Positions 1 through 6,783 of a stretch of 64,000 bases of DNA are shown here, one piece after another. The number at the start of each line of letters is the position of its first letter. Position 1 is the stretch's first letter. Source of the stretch: a virus; IMG/VR virus record IMGVR_UViG_3300043427_001988, positions 1 to 64,000 of that record, one strand, 5' to 3'. The notes under the pieces are model-generated. The model saw only the letters and a program-made list of their open reading frames with translations. It ran no database searches and was not told where the DNA came from. Made by a program: the position numbers and the translations under genes.

Positions 1-2
1 TC

Positions 3-152
3 GATGCAGCGGGGCGTGTGGTCTGTCTAGAGTGCTGTACTTCACAGTGTGACCAATGCGGTGATACTCATTATACCATTGATTTGTATGACCTACACCT
101 GCGAAGCCTCTGCGAAGATTGCTACACGGAACTCGCAAAGTACGAAGAGTAA
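3..152 (+). CDS. C-terminal part of a Cys-rich, probably zinc-binding small protein (5' truncated)
   Basis: The frame is open from the window edge to TAA at 150-152, so only the last 49 residues are seen. They contain CLECC, CDQC and CEDC pairs, a spacing typical of a small zinc-ribbon or RING-like fold. I do not recognise a family. It is one of very few rightward genes in this array and is followed by a hairpin and the same G-rich element that follows the leftward genes. The C-terminus of the protein at 11962-12513 is similarly Cys-rich, but I cannot show homology. Confidence 0.6.
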   Translation, partial: DAAGRVVCLECCTSQCDQCGDTHYTIDLYDLHLRSLCEDCYTELAKYEE

Positions 153-170
153 AAAGTTAAACCCTCGAAA

Positions 171-207
171 GCCCCTTGACAAAAGGGGTGAGTAGGGGGT
201 AGGGGGT
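171..207 (+). terminator. Hairpin plus G-rich 3' element after the truncated rightward gene
   Basis: CCCCTT (172-177) pairs with AAGGGG (183-188) around GACAA. TAGGGGGTAGGGGGT follows at 193-207. There is no U-run, so intrinsic termination is uncertain. The G-rich part is the plus-strand copy of the dispersed 3' element described separately. Confidence 0.4.
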
Positions 208-221
208 CGCCCACGCCCCCA

Positions 222-260
222 CGAAAGAACCCCCCGACGATTACTCGCCGAGGGGCTTTC
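222..260 (-). terminator. Terminator of the 86-aa gene (leftward)
   Basis: Read leftward, AAGCCCC and GGGGGTT form a hairpin whose loop contains GAGTAATC, followed by CTTTC. The same GAGTAATC-loop architecture recurs at 2753-2785 and 7297-7330, so this is a conserved terminator type in this phage. Confidence 0.55.
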
Positions 261-266
261 TATTAC

Positions 267-527
267 CTACTCTCCAAATACAGCACGGGCGTTTGTTGGG
301 GTCAAGTCGCTGAACAAGCCTACCTTGTTTGCCCACGTACCAAATGAGCCTTCAGTTTGGCGGAAGTATTCCAACGCCAATGCAACAAAACCACGGTCGA
401 ATTGCTTGCCCTTGTACCAGACCGCCTGACGCTTGAAGCGAACATACACAGTACCCTCATTGTCAAAGCCGACACGGTCAACAGCGGTTGAGCGAACATC
501 CGAAACATTCATCACTACAGTCTTCAA
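267..527 (-). CDS. Small accessory protein, 86 aa, weakly KTSC-like
   Basis: The start is TTG at 527, chosen because AAGGAG lies 7 nt upstream. The internal ATG at 512 has no comparable ribosome site. The sequence VGFDNEGTVYVRFKR, then VWYKGKQFDRGFVAL and a final SFGTWANKVGLF resembles the small KTSC fold found in many phages, but the match is weak and by eye only. It is monocistronic, with its own promoter at 559-587 whose -35 box sits in the end of the upstream gene. Function unknown. Confidence 0.7.
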   Translation of the reverse strand: MKTVVMNVSDVRSTAVDRVGFDNEGTVYVRFKRQAVWYKGKQFDRGFVALALEYFRQTEGSFGTWANKVGLFSDLTPTNARAVFGE

Positions 528-558
528 TGTATTACTCCTTAATTAAGATTACCTAGTA

Positions 559-587
559 ATTATACTACGAAAATCAGTTCTTGTCAA
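559..587 (-). promoter_or_regulatory. Sigma-70 promoter of the 86-aa gene
   Basis: Leftward TTGACA (587-582), a 17-bp spacer, TATAAT (564-559). The -35 box lies within the last codons (Leu-Asp-Lys) of the upstream gene. Confidence 0.85.
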
Positions 588-903
588 GAGATGCTACAAC
601 ACATTCTTGCCAATCGTACCCGTCAGTTGAAAGTACATCTTCGATATACTTGAAATCTTCATGATGCTCAAAAGGTATGTAGGCAACTGACTCGTCAAGT
701 GCATCTTCGTAAAATACGCAATTCTTCGCCAATGGCTCACCGTTTACGTAGAGCGTGAAAACGTCACAGTCTTTGTCAAACTCACGCCCCCATCCAACTA
801 GTTCAATCTTACCTGCTTTGATAATGGTCGCTGTTACATGCTTACCTAGCAACGTATCCACCATCTCAACACGCTCTTGCCGGCTCAACTGTGTAATGTC
901 CAT
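574..903 (-). CDS. Accessory protein, paralogue family A (109 aa)
   Basis: ATG at 903 is preceded by GAGGAG 4 nt away. A longer frame from TTG 918 would put the ribosome site inside the gene, so the shorter start is chosen. The pattern QLSRQERVEMVDTLLG then GKIELVGWGREFDKDCDVFTL recurs in the genes at 3014-3319 and 6784-7140 (Q-[LM]-S-x-x-ER, then G-[YR]-E, then a D-x-[YF]-x-L strand), defining a paralogous family with no function known to me. The protein is acidic, likely cytoplasmic and monocistronic. Its last codons contain the -35 box of the next gene. Confidence 0.75.
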   Translation of the reverse strand: MDITQLSRQERVEMVDTLLGKHVTATIIKAGKIELVGWGREFDKDCDVFTLYVNGEPLAKNCVFYEDALDESVAYIPFEHHEDFKYIEDVLSTDGYDWQECVVASLDKN

Positions 904-931
904 AATACTCCTCATCAATGCTTACCTAGTA

Positions 932-960
932 ATTATACCGCACAATTTACTGATTGTCAA
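932..960 (-). promoter_or_regulatory. Sigma-70 promoter of the 109-aa gene
   Basis: TTGACA (960-955), 17 bp, TATAAT (937-932), leftward. The -35 encodes Leu-Asp-Asn near the C-terminus of the upstream gene. Confidence 0.85.
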
Positions 961-1201
961 GTACCAATTTGTCGTATTCCTCATCAGTCAAGTCGTCAAC
1001 GTGTTTGATACCTTTTCGCTTCATTGATGCATACATACCGACAACATCCTCGCACAATGATACCATCTGCTTGAGCATACGCTCTTCATCTTCAGACCAA
1101 TCACGAAAGCCGTTATTAAGTGCTTCGTGCATACGTGCCTTAACATCGGTCAAGTGGTCAACGGACAATTCTACTGCCATGTATGAATCGTAAACACCCA
1201 T
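947..1201 (-). CDS. Hypothetical acidic helical protein (84 aa)
   Basis: ATG at 1201 follows the stop of the 1203-1469 gene by one base, with GGGAGG 8 nt upstream, so the two genes are translationally coupled. A start further upstream at 1240 would overlap the neighbour and lacks a ribosome site. The sequence is highly charged and mostly helical (DWSEDEERMLKQMVSLCEDV; HVDDLTDEEYDKL). No family recognised. Confidence 0.7.
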   Translation of the reverse strand: MGVYDSYMAVELSVDHLTDVKARMHEALNNGFRDWSEDEERMLKQMVSLCEDVVGMYASMKRKGIKHVDDLTDEEYDKLVLDNQ

Positions 1202-1202
1202 C

Positions 1203-1469
1203 TTACTTACCTCCCATCGGCTTACGCAACCAATCCACAATCTCTACTGATGCGCTATCATCGGTCAACTGTTTGATGCTGTCAATCATCGCCTGCCATT
1301 CGCCCTCTTGATGAGAAACGATATTCCAATCTACGAGATGCAAGGCTGATAAAGTATACTCGGGCGGAAGTTCATTGTTCTCAAGCAAACCGGCAAAGTA
1401 CAAAGCAGTCTGCCCAAGCGTTGCGCTACCAGCACGGTACAAGCGGTCAAGTTGTTGTTTGTTGTTCAA
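1203..1469 (-). CDS. Hypothetical protein (88 aa), first gene of a two-gene unit
   Basis: Probable TTG start at 1469: AAGGAG lies 8 nt upstream, whereas the in-frame TTG at 1475 is only 2 nt from it. The protein is helical with a Trp-rich C-terminal part (EGEWQAMIDSIKQL, VEIVDWLRKPMGG). No family recognised. It is driven by a class I promoter at 1502-1530 with the palindrome at 1541-1556. Confidence 0.7.
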   Translation of the reverse strand: MNNKQQLDRLYRAGSATLGQTALYFAGLLENNELPPEYTLSALHLVDWNIVSHQEGEWQAMIDSIKQLTDDSASVEIVDWLRKPMGGK

Positions 1470-1501
1470 CGTCAATTCTCCTTAACTTCGATTACATTAG
1501 A

Positions 1502-1556
1502 AGTATATCATGCACAAGTACCTGTGTCAAGGGGATTTAGATGAGAGATTTCTCAT
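1502..1556 (-). promoter_or_regulatory. Class I promoter with upstream palindrome
   Basis: Leftward TTGACA (1530-1525), 17 bp, TATACT (1507-1502). ATGAGAAATCTCTCAT (read leftward, 1556-1541) ends exactly 10 bp upstream of -35. Confidence 0.85.
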
Positions 1557-1606
1557 AATCGGCCCTGCTGCGGGGGCCTGGGGGACCCCCTACCCCCTAC
1601 CCGCCC

Positions 1607-1891
1607 CTAAGGGCGAGTAAGGTAGAGATTTCCGCCGGTGACTACTAACTGTAATCCATACTTCTTTAATCTATCATTTACTTCCCAGAACATTTCATGT
1701 ACGACAAACGCAAGATTTTCTGTGAGGTTTTCGTTATCGTTATCCGCTAAATGACTAACCGGTTTTGCAAAGTCGCTCAAAAATGCGTACTGCTTCCATA
1801 GCCATTGTTGCCGTGGTAGGTTATCCCCTACCAAGCAAAGCGTGGGCTCTGCTCGGTAGGATGCCACAAGGTTAATCAGTGGTTTAGACAT
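1607..1891 (-). CDS. Hypothetical protein (94 aa)
   Basis: ATG at 1891 overlaps the stop of the upstream gene by 8 nt (ATGTCTAA), implying coupled translation. The longer frame from 1927 lies wholly inside the upstream gene. The sequence is MSKPLINLVASY, an Asn/Asp-rich middle, then a C-terminal VNDRLKKYGLQLVVTGG strand-helix. No family recognised. Its end is followed by the G-rich element at 1585-1600. Confidence 0.6.
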   Translation of the reverse strand: MSKPLINLVASYRAEPTLCLVGDNLPRQQWLWKQYAFLSDFAKPVSHLADNDNENLTENLAFVVHEMFWEVNDRLKKYGLQLVVTGGNLYLTRP

Positions 1892-2333
1892 GCTTGCTGT
1901 ACTCTCGTGCAAACAAGACAAGTCCACTGTTATCGAATGGGCGTTCCATCAAACAATGCGCAAGGGTCAACCAGAAACTTTCAGGATTCTTACGCAACTC
2001 TTCGGCAAGCATAGCAAAGTCGCCTTGTTTGGTGTGCAGACTGAACATACGCTTTTCCAACTCGTACCGCTCAAGAACAATCGGAGTTCGTGGCGTGCCA
2101 AGAATAAAACACTTTTCCACGTCATCCATCAACTCGTCAAGTTTGCTACGCAAGTCAAGTACATTAGCAGACCAATCGCCAATAGTGCTTTCGATACCGT
2201 CAAGCGTGTACTTCAAGCCGTCAATCTCATCACGCAACGAACCAACTTCTGAATCGTCAATACTGTCGCCCAACGCCTCAATCTCACCCGACAACTTGCG
2301 AAACTTTTCCATCATCTGCTCTTGTGTAAACAA
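1884..2333 (-). CDS. Coiled-coil accessory protein (149 aa)
   Basis: TTG start at 2333 with AAGGAG 7 nt upstream. Residues about 1-80 form a predicted long acidic coiled coil with regular hydrophobic positions (IEALGDSIDDSEVGSLRDEI, LDLRSKLDELMDDVEK). The C-terminal half is a mixed helical domain (FAMLAEELRKNPESFWLTLA). It probably oligomerises, function unknown. It has its own promoter at 2365-2393. Confidence 0.75.
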   Translation of the reverse strand: MFTQEQMMEKFRKLSGEIEALGDSIDDSEVGSLRDEIDGLKYTLDGIESTIGDWSANVLDLRSKLDELMDDVEKCFILGTPRTPIVLERYELEKRMFSLHTKQGDFAMLAEELRKNPESFWLTLAHCLMERPFDNSGLVLFAREYSKHV

Positions 2334-2364
2334 TGTCGTTCTCCTTAACTACGATTACTCTGTA

Positions 2365-2393
2365 AGTATACCACAACTACTCGGACTTGTCAA
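2365..2393 (-). promoter_or_regulatory. Sigma-70 promoter of the coiled-coil gene
   Basis: TTGACA (2393-2388), 17 bp, TATACT (2370-2365), leftward. The -35 box is within the final Val-Asp-Lys codons of the upstream gene. Confidence 0.85.
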
Positions 2394-2634
2394 CCTTAAG
2401 CGGTGCTTTCCATCCCTTGACTTTTTCCTTGTGTGCCTCTTCCAACTCAATCTGCACACGTACCGGAATCTTCAGCAGGTAATCAGAGTAGACACTACCA
2501 GCCTCTTGCTCCCAACCAAGCACGAACGCAATAGGCGTATACGTGTGCAAGTTACCTACCAACTTTGCGTACCAACCGGTATCAGCCATCATTACCCACT
2601 CGCCTTTTACGAAACCTTGTCGCTTTGCAGTCAC
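2377..2634 (-). CDS. Hypothetical protein (85 aa)
   Basis: GTG start at 2634 with AAGGAA about 9 nt upstream. A basic N-terminus precedes a beta-rich middle (EWVMMADTGWYAKLVGN) and a charged C-terminus (ELEEAHKEKVKGWKAPLK). No family recognised. It is expressed from a class I promoter (2665-2719). Its last codons contain the -35 of the next promoter. Confidence 0.7.
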   Translation of the reverse strand: MTAKRQGFVKGEWVMMADTGWYAKLVGNLHTYTPIAFVLGWEQEAGSVYSDYLLKIPVRVQIELEEAHKEKVKGWKAPLKVDKSE

Positions 2635-2664
2635 TTGGTCACTTCCTTTCTTGATTACATAGTA

Positions 2665-2719
2665 AGTATATCATGGGGCGATTCTTTCGTCAAGGGGAAT
2701 TAGATGAGAGATTTCTCAT
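2665..2719 (-). promoter_or_regulatory. Class I promoter with upstream palindrome
   Basis: Leftward TTGACG (2693-2688), 17 bp, TATACT (2670-2665). Palindrome 2704-2719 lies 10 bp upstream of -35. Confidence 0.8.
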
Positions 2720-2752
2720 AATCGGGGGCGTGGGGGACCCCCTACCCCCTAC

Positions 2753-2785
2753 GAAAAAGCCCCCGCCGATTACTCGACGAGGGCT
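2753..2785 (-). terminator. Intrinsic terminator with GAGTAATC loop
   Basis: Leftward AGCCCTCG pairs with CGGGGGCT around GAGTAATC and is followed by TTTTTC. It sits 5 bp after the end of the 2791-3009 gene. Confidence 0.75.
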
Positions 2786-2790
2786 ACTGA

Positions 2791-3009
2791 CTACGGTATG
2801 ATATTTGTTAAGGTGATATTGATTTCAATACAAGGCTTACCAGTAGGGATAACTAAACCAACCTCACGCTCAAATTGAGCAACAGCCGCATTGATGACTG
2901 CGTCCTCGTCTTTTGCCATCGCATACGCATCGGCAGGTACATCAGTTAACACCACTACCCCAAGCATCGCATTGTCAAACACAAACTCTACAGTGTACTC
3001 AAATTTCAT
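2791..3009 (-). CDS. Hypothetical protein (72 aa), last gene of a three-gene unit
   Basis: ATG at 3009 has GGAG 7 nt upstream, located in the last codons of the preceding gene; the gap between stop and start is 4 nt. A longer frame to 3075 has no ribosome site. The protein alternates beta strands and a helix (MKFEYTVEFVFDNAMLGVVV; DAVINAAVAQFEREVG). No family recognised. Confidence 0.7.
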   Translation of the reverse strand: MKFEYTVEFVFDNAMLGVVVLTDVPADAYAMAKDEDAVINAAVAQFEREVGLVIPTGKPCIEINITLTNIIP

Positions 3010-3013
3010 CTGC

Positions 3014-3319
3014 TTACTCCTTACTCCATACACGATAAACAGACATGCGATTTTCCTTGATGTAGTCAATCTCATCTTCGTTAATAACAGCGTGGGTATA
3101 GTTATCTGAATCTAACACATCCTCAAGTCCACCAGCCGTATACACCTCAACGTTCTCAAAGTAAAGCGTGTAATGTGTTGGCTCATCATCGTACTCATAC
3201 CCTAATCCGTGTACTCGTGTATCACCGTGAACCATGAGAATCTTGTTAATCCAGCGACCACGGGCACGACGTAACAACGCTTGACGCTCACCTGTTGAAA
3301 GTTGGTCTACATTACACAT
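3014..3319 (-). CDS. Accessory protein, paralogue family A (101 aa)
   Basis: ATG at 3319 overlaps the upstream gene's stop, with GAGGAG 10 nt upstream. It carries the family A pattern: QLSTGERQALLRRARG, then HGLGYEYDDEPTHYTLYF, matching the genes at 574-903 and 6784-7140. It is the middle gene of a unit transcribed from 3716-3744. Function unknown. Confidence 0.7.
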   Translation of the reverse strand: MCNVDQLSTGERQALLRRARGRWINKILMVHGDTRVHGLGYEYDDEPTHYTLYFENVEVYTAGGLEDVLDSDNYTHAVINEDEIDYIKENRMSVYRVWSKE

Positions 3320-3680
3320 TGTCGGTACTCTCCTCTTTTGTCTTGTCTACAAGAATAATATTACCATTAAACGTTTCGATTGTCAAGTACTTTGTGGGGG
3401 CAATTTTCTTGAGGTATTCCTCTGCCTCTGCCACCACGGTATAGTACTTCACATGCCCGGCCTGTGACGGAAAGATAGGCTCCGCAATAACCCGCACAAC
3501 GTACTCATCAGGTAAACACTGCAATAAAGAAACCCACGCAATATTATACCAATCAGGCTCAATAATCCCATCATCTTGGTCTTCCGCTGAATACCCAATG
3601 TACCGTAATGTGTAATACGGATACTCTAACCACCATCCATCATGTACATCACCAATGTCATTTGCAATTTTCTCTAGCAT
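3312..3680 (-). CDS. Hypothetical protein (122 aa), first gene of a three-gene unit
   Basis: ATG at 3680 follows TTGGAGGG by 9 nt. The frame could extend to 3725, but that would run into the promoter. The protein is rich in aromatic residues (DGWWLEYPYYTLRYIGY; PDWYNIAWVSLLQC) with a strand-forming C-terminus. No family recognised. Confidence 0.7.
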   Translation of the reverse strand: MLEKIANDIGDVHDGWWLEYPYYTLRYIGYSAEDQDDGIIEPDWYNIAWVSLLQCLPDEYVVRVIAEPIFPSQAGHVKYYTVVAEAEEYLKKIAPTKYLTIETFNGNIILVDKTKEESTDNV

Positions 3681-3715
3681 GGCTTTCGCCCTCCAATAAC
3701 TGACTCCCTGTAGGT

Positions 3716-3744
3716 AGTATAGCACGACTGAACGGAAATGTCAA
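3716..3744 (-). promoter_or_regulatory. Sigma-70 promoter of the 3680-2791 unit
   Basis: TTGACA (3744-3739), 17 bp, TATACT (3721-3716), leftward. It is backed by an AT-rich tract of repeated TTTTGAA units (3745-3785) that separates it from the rightward gene at 3881. Confidence 0.85.
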
Positions 3745-3835
3745 ATTTGAATTTTTGATTTTGAATTTTGAATTTTGAATTTTGGAAAACTTTTTTAATT
3801 CTAATGTTTTTCTAATATTTCTTTCGTATTTTCTA

Positions 3836-3844
3836 TGCTATACT
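3836..3844 (+). promoter_or_regulatory. Extended -10 promoter for the rightward pair
   Basis: TGCTATACT (extended -10) lies about 36 nt before GTG 3881. No -35 match is visible. Upstream is the AT-rich TTTTGAATTTT tract. Confidence 0.5.
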
Positions 3845-3880
3845 TATGTTGTAGTTAAGAATTGAAAGGAACGTTAACCA

Positions 3881-4333
3881 GTGAGTAACACACACATTAC
3901 TACCCCAGACAGTGTCCGTGAGTTTGTGAAGTGGATTTACGGTGAGAAAGAGCAGACAGTTATCGGCGTACTTACCCTTGTCCGTAACAATCAGGTAATC
4001 AATTCGGATATACTCGCCGTGGATTACAACGCACTAGCCTATGGTGCGTATCTCCAACCGACTGATTTCATCAAGACGCTATGTCGATTAGATGGTGAAT
4101 CAATTATTGTATTTAAGCGTGGAATGCAGGCAGACTTTTCAGACGTTGACCGTGCCTTTGTTGCGATGATGCGTCCTGCTTTGGAATTACTTAAAGTTAG
4201 TTTTTTGGATTTTGTCCTTATCTCATCAGACTGCAAGACTTGTCGCTCATTCCGTGTAGAAACACTTGCTCGTAAGGATTTGGATAAATGTTGGGATGTT
4301 AATTTTCTTTATAAAAAGGGGTTGCTCAAATGA
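3881..4333 (+). CDS. RadC/JAB-like protein lacking the metal-binding histidines (150 aa)
   Basis: GTG start at 3881 with AAGGA 10-11 nt upstream. Residues about 25-130 follow the RadC/MPN core: VIGVLTLVRNNQVINSDILA as the first strand pair, then ADFSDVDRAFVAMMRPALEL and FLDFVLIS, comparable to the PSxAD helix and the lDHiIvs strand of RadC. The HxHP motif expected before it is replaced by VFKRGMQ, so a metalloprotease-type site is absent. The fold assignment is by eye and tentative. The Cys pair CKTC near 130 is not typical of RadC. Confidence 0.5.
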   Translation: MSNTHITTPDSVREFVKWIYGEKEQTVIGVLTLVRNNQVINSDILAVDYNALAYGAYLQPTDFIKTLCRLDGESIIVFKRGMQADFSDVDRAFVAMMRPALELLKVSFLDFVLISSDCKTCRSFRVETLARKDLDKCWDVNFLYKKGLLK

Positions 4334-4629
4334 ATTACTTTGTGTATAACTTGTGGATTATTGACCCATACGGTAAGTTGTTCTTCTACACACAGTCAGA
4401 TAGTATTGAGGCAATTGAGAAAAGACGCGCGGATTTTATTGCAGTCTACCCAAAGCAACAATACCACGCTACACTCGTTACCATCATGCCACGGGTAAAC
4501 CGCCTGCTCGTATGGGAAGTCCGACAATGGGAAGATTACCACGAAAAGTATGTTGTGCTGCACACAGAGAAGCCGGTGAAAAAGCGCAAGAGCAAAAAGT
4601 CCCCCCAGCCTGAAACTCCCCAAGAATAA
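4330..4629 (+). CDS. Hypothetical basic-tailed protein (99 aa)
   Basis: ATG at 4330 overlaps the TGA of the RadC-like gene (ATGA), so the pair is coupled. An aromatic N-terminal beta-rich part (MNYFVYNLWIIDPYGKLFFY) is followed by a Lys/Pro tail (KPVKKRKSKKSPQPET) that may bind nucleic acid. No family recognised. Confidence 0.65.
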   Translation: MNYFVYNLWIIDPYGKLFFYTQSDSIEAIEKRRADFIAVYPKQQYHATLVTIMPRVNRLLVWEVRQWEDYHEKYVVLHTEKPVKKRKSKKSPQPETPQE

Positions 4630-4638
4630 AAAAAAGTC

Positions 4639-4671
4639 CAAGAAAAAACTCCCCCGAAATAACTTCGGGGG
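4639..4671 (-). terminator. Intrinsic terminator (leftward), between convergent genes
   Basis: CCCCCGAA (4651-4658) pairs with TTCGGGGG (4664-4671). Read leftward, the hairpin is followed by AGTTTTTTCTTG, a good U-run. The downstream stretch 4672-4806 holds no gene: it contains a GGCCT/AGGCC hairpin (about 4687-4710), the CTRGACCG-GTAGT motif, and the inverted G-rich element at 4761-4783. Confidence 0.7.
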
Positions 4672-4806
4672 AAATTTACGTCCAGGGCCTAGACCGTAGT
4701 AGTTTCAGGCCAACGAGCAAGGCTTCTAGCGTTAAAAAAAAAGAAGGTACTTGGGAAAGTAGGGGGGCTGGGGGGTGCGCCCCGAAGGGCTGATTTGTCA
4801 AGATGA

Positions 4807-5088
4807 CTAATCAAGCAATTCCAGCGTATTTTCACGTTTCCAAACGCCCGTTTGTGGGTAGCGTTGCGATGTTTTCCAGTGGTGCTCTGCTATCTTAAGC
4901 CCGAGCGTTTGCACTGTTTCCAGTGTAAATTCCTGCTGTGAGTAGTGATTTGAATATTGATTATCCGCCGCAAGGTCACGCATATCTTCAACGCACAGCC
5001 AAAACGCGTCTGTGTCGTTTTGTGGTAACTCAATAAGGATTTTGTACGTTGCCCAAAACATCACGGTATAGTTAGTCCACTTGTTCAT
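4807..5088 (-). CDS. Hypothetical protein (93 aa)
   Basis: ATG at 5088 with AAGGAG 8 nt upstream. The protein is helical and Trp/Tyr-rich (MNKWTNYTVMFWATYKILIE; DAFWLCVEDMRDLAADN). No family recognised. It is monocistronic, from a class I promoter at 5120-5148. Confidence 0.7.
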   Translation of the reverse strand: MNKWTNYTVMFWATYKILIELPQNDTDAFWLCVEDMRDLAADNQYSNHYSQQEFTLETVQTLGLKIAEHHWKTSQRYPQTGVWKRENTLELLD

Positions 5089-5119
5089 ACGTCGCTCTCC
5101 TTAACTTGCTTACATAGTA

Positions 5120-5174
5120 AGTATACACGATAAACAAACCGGTGTCAATAGCAGTTTTATGAGAAATCTCTCAT
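5120..5174 (-). promoter_or_regulatory. Class I promoter with upstream palindrome
   Basis: Leftward TTGACA (5148-5143), 17 bp, TATACT (5125-5120). Palindrome 5159-5174 is 10 bp upstream of -35. Confidence 0.85.
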
Positions 5175-5204
5175 AATCGGGGCTTGGGGCACCCCCTACC
5201 CCCT

Positions 5205-5234
5205 AAAACCCCTTACACTTTCGTGCAAGGGGCT
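5205..5234 (-). terminator. Terminator of the GP88-like gene
   Basis: Leftward CCCCTTGCAC and GTGTAAGGGG pair (10 bp with one G-U) around GAAA and are followed by TTTT. Confidence 0.7.
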
Positions 5235-5248
5235 AGAGGTGTAAGTGA

Positions 5249-5971
5249 TTAGTGATACTTGAAACCGATTACACGGGGCGTTGTAAGGCTTGGTAATGCG
5301 CTAGGAGCGCACAAGCGACACGCTACACATTTTACAGTACCCTGTGTAATCTGATTTGGGCAAATAACTAACTTTGCCCCGCCTAACATATCCGGTGTAG
5401 GAATATTTTTTACATTTACCGCCAACGTCGTAAGCCATCCTAATGCACGGGCAAGCCGTACTTCGTCTGCTGTATCACATGAAGCCATAAACCATTTTTT
5501 GAGCGGTTGCAATTCATCTAACATCCAGCCGTGAGTGTATCCGATACTTTTTACACCGATTGCATCTAATTGTTCACACGCCCACACTTGTGCATCAATA
5601 TACTCTTTACTTGGCTTATCGTTCTCAAACACATCACCGCTAACATGCCAGCGTACCATTTGTACACGTTTAGCCGCAGTTACGCCCTTGCCTTTATCAG
5701 CGTTGCGTAGCGTCATAAACTTTGACACTTCTACCCGTAACTTAAGAGCATCTACCATACCCGATTTTGCCTGCTGTAAATTAGTGCGCCCTTTTTTGGT
5801 GTAACAGATAGTCATACGCCCGAATGCTTGACGTTTTGCCTCACCGTACTCGTTAGGCTCGGGGTGATACATACACGACGACGGGCAAGAATCACCGGTA
5901 CGGTTGTATGTTACTGCTACTGATTTGTCGGTTGACAGTTTCGCATCGCCACTATTTACTACAAACTTCAT
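5249..5971 (-). CDS. GP88-like phage protein of unknown function (240 aa)
   Basis: ATG at 5971, GAGGAG 8 nt upstream. Features seen: CPSSC near residue 29, the motif VRWHVSGDVF near 106, and a C-terminal pair CVACRLC near 220 followed by RVIGFKYH. The combination of an early Cys pair, an R-x-H-x-SGD segment, a CPNQ segment and late Cys pairs is typical of a widespread phage family (GP88-like), whose function I do not know; metal binding by the Cys residues is an inference. It is the largest gene in this accessory array and is driven by a class II promoter. Confidence 0.65.
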   Translation of the reverse strand: MKFVVNSGDAKLSTDKSVAVTYNRTGDSCPSSCMYHPEPNEYGEAKRQAFGRMTICYTKKGRTNLQQAKSGMVDALKLRVEVSKFMTLRNADKGKGVTAAKRVQMVRWHVSGDVFENDKPSKEYIDAQVWACEQLDAIGVKSIGYTHGWMLDELQPLKKWFMASCDTADEVRLARALGWLTTLAVNVKNIPTPDMLGGAKLVICPNQITQGTVKCVACRLCAPSALPSLTTPRVIGFKYH

Positions 5972-6001
5972 AATCGTTACTCCTCAATCACTTACATATA
6001 T

Positions 6002-6046
6002 AGTATAACATACAAATACCCAAAGTAAAATGAGAGAATGATGAGA
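6002..6046 (-). promoter_or_regulatory. Class II promoter with TCTCAT direct repeats
   Basis: Leftward -10 TATACT (6007-6002). TCTCAT ends 22 bp upstream (6035-6030), and a second TCTCAT lies 5 bp further (6046-6041). There is no consensus -35. Confidence 0.65.
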
Positions 6047-6135
6047 AGCAACACTTTACACCCTTACACCGGCCAGGGCTTTGTGATGCGGTGTTGGCCC
6101 TGGGTGGTGTAAGGGGGCCTGTGGGCGACCCCCTA

Positions 6136-6163
6136 CCCCCTAATTCAAAGTGAATTGGGGGCT
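6136..6163 (-). terminator. Hairpin after the 84-aa gene
   Basis: Leftward CCCCCAATTC and GAATTAGGGGG form a long stem. There is no clear U-run. It is immediately followed by the G-rich element (6128-6143), which overlaps the 3' arm. Confidence 0.45.
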
Positions 6164-6170
6164 GTGGTGA

Positions 6171-6425
6171 CTAGTCGTCGTATGCAGGGTCTGTACCGTC
6201 TTGATGAAAAGTCATTCCTACTCGATTGTAGTTACCGTTAACAAACTCAATGTGTTGAGTAATACGAAAATCAGCGGTTTGTAGCCACTTATCTGAAAAT
6301 GGTATCAGCAGAAACTCGTAACCATCCTCATCCAAAAATCGAATACCATCCTCAACGACAACCAAGCGGTAATCGTGGGTATGTTCCTGCCGACTTACTA
6401 AGTCACCTCGGTTAAAGAATGTCAT
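6171..6425 (-). CDS. Hypothetical beta-rich protein (84 aa)
   Basis: ATG at 6425 with GCGAGG 5 nt upstream. The sequence is a run of predicted strands (YRLVVVEDGIRFLDEDGYEF; FRITQHIEFVNGNYNRVGM), suggesting a small beta barrel. No family recognised. Class I promoter at 6455-6483. Confidence 0.7.
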   Translation of the reverse strand: MTFFNRGDLVSRQEHTHDYRLVVVEDGIRFLDEDGYEFLLIPFSDKWLQTADFRITQHIEFVNGNYNRVGMTFHQDGTDPAYDD

Positions 6426-6454
6426 AACAACCTCGCTTACTAACTTATGTATTA

Positions 6455-6509
6455 AGTATACCGCAAACTAGTGTATCTGTCAACAACAAGTTTATGAGAG
6501 TTTTCTCAT
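6455..6509 (-). promoter_or_regulatory. Class I promoter with upstream palindrome
   Basis: Leftward TTGACA (6483-6478), 17 bp, TATACT (6460-6455). Palindrome 6494-6509, 10 bp upstream of -35. Confidence 0.85.
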
Positions 6510-6548
6510 TTGACGTGCTGCACGGCCTGGGGCACCCCCTACCCCCTA

Positions 6549-6770
6549 CTACGCTGGATTACCCAGGTAGTAGTGGACTTCATATACATCTATCAATTCC
6601 CCGTTTTCGTCGAGTGCCTCAAAGTGACCGTCTACACGCTCTAGTTCATTTTCATAACAATAATCCGCACAATACATATCCGAACGCAATATAAAATCAT
6701 CCATATCATTAATAGTAAAATCATCCACCAACATCAAATCTTCACCCATATACGCACGTACTGTAATCAT
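6549..6770 (-). CDS. Hypothetical acidic protein (73 aa)
   Basis: ATG at 6770 with AAAGGA about 8 nt upstream, after the TAG of the preceding gene. The frame upstream to 6797 overlaps that gene and lacks a ribosome site. It is Asp/Glu-rich (DDFTINDMDDFILRSDMYC; EALDENGELIDVYEVHYYLG). No family recognised. Second gene of a pair. Confidence 0.65.
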   Translation of the reverse strand: MITVRAYMGEDLMLVDDFTINDMDDFILRSDMYCADYCYENELERVDGHFEALDENGELIDVYEVHYYLGNPA

Positions 6771-6783
6771 CTGCTTATCCTTT

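Noticed and set aside
1894-2703. Long rightward open frame over the coiled-coil and 85-aa genes
   Set aside because: Antisense to two genes with promoters and ribosome sites; no start signal of its own.
4672-4800. Possible tRNA in the gap after 4629
   Set aside because: GGCCT/AGGCC hairpins are present, but no T arm, anticodon arm or acceptor pairing could be drawn.
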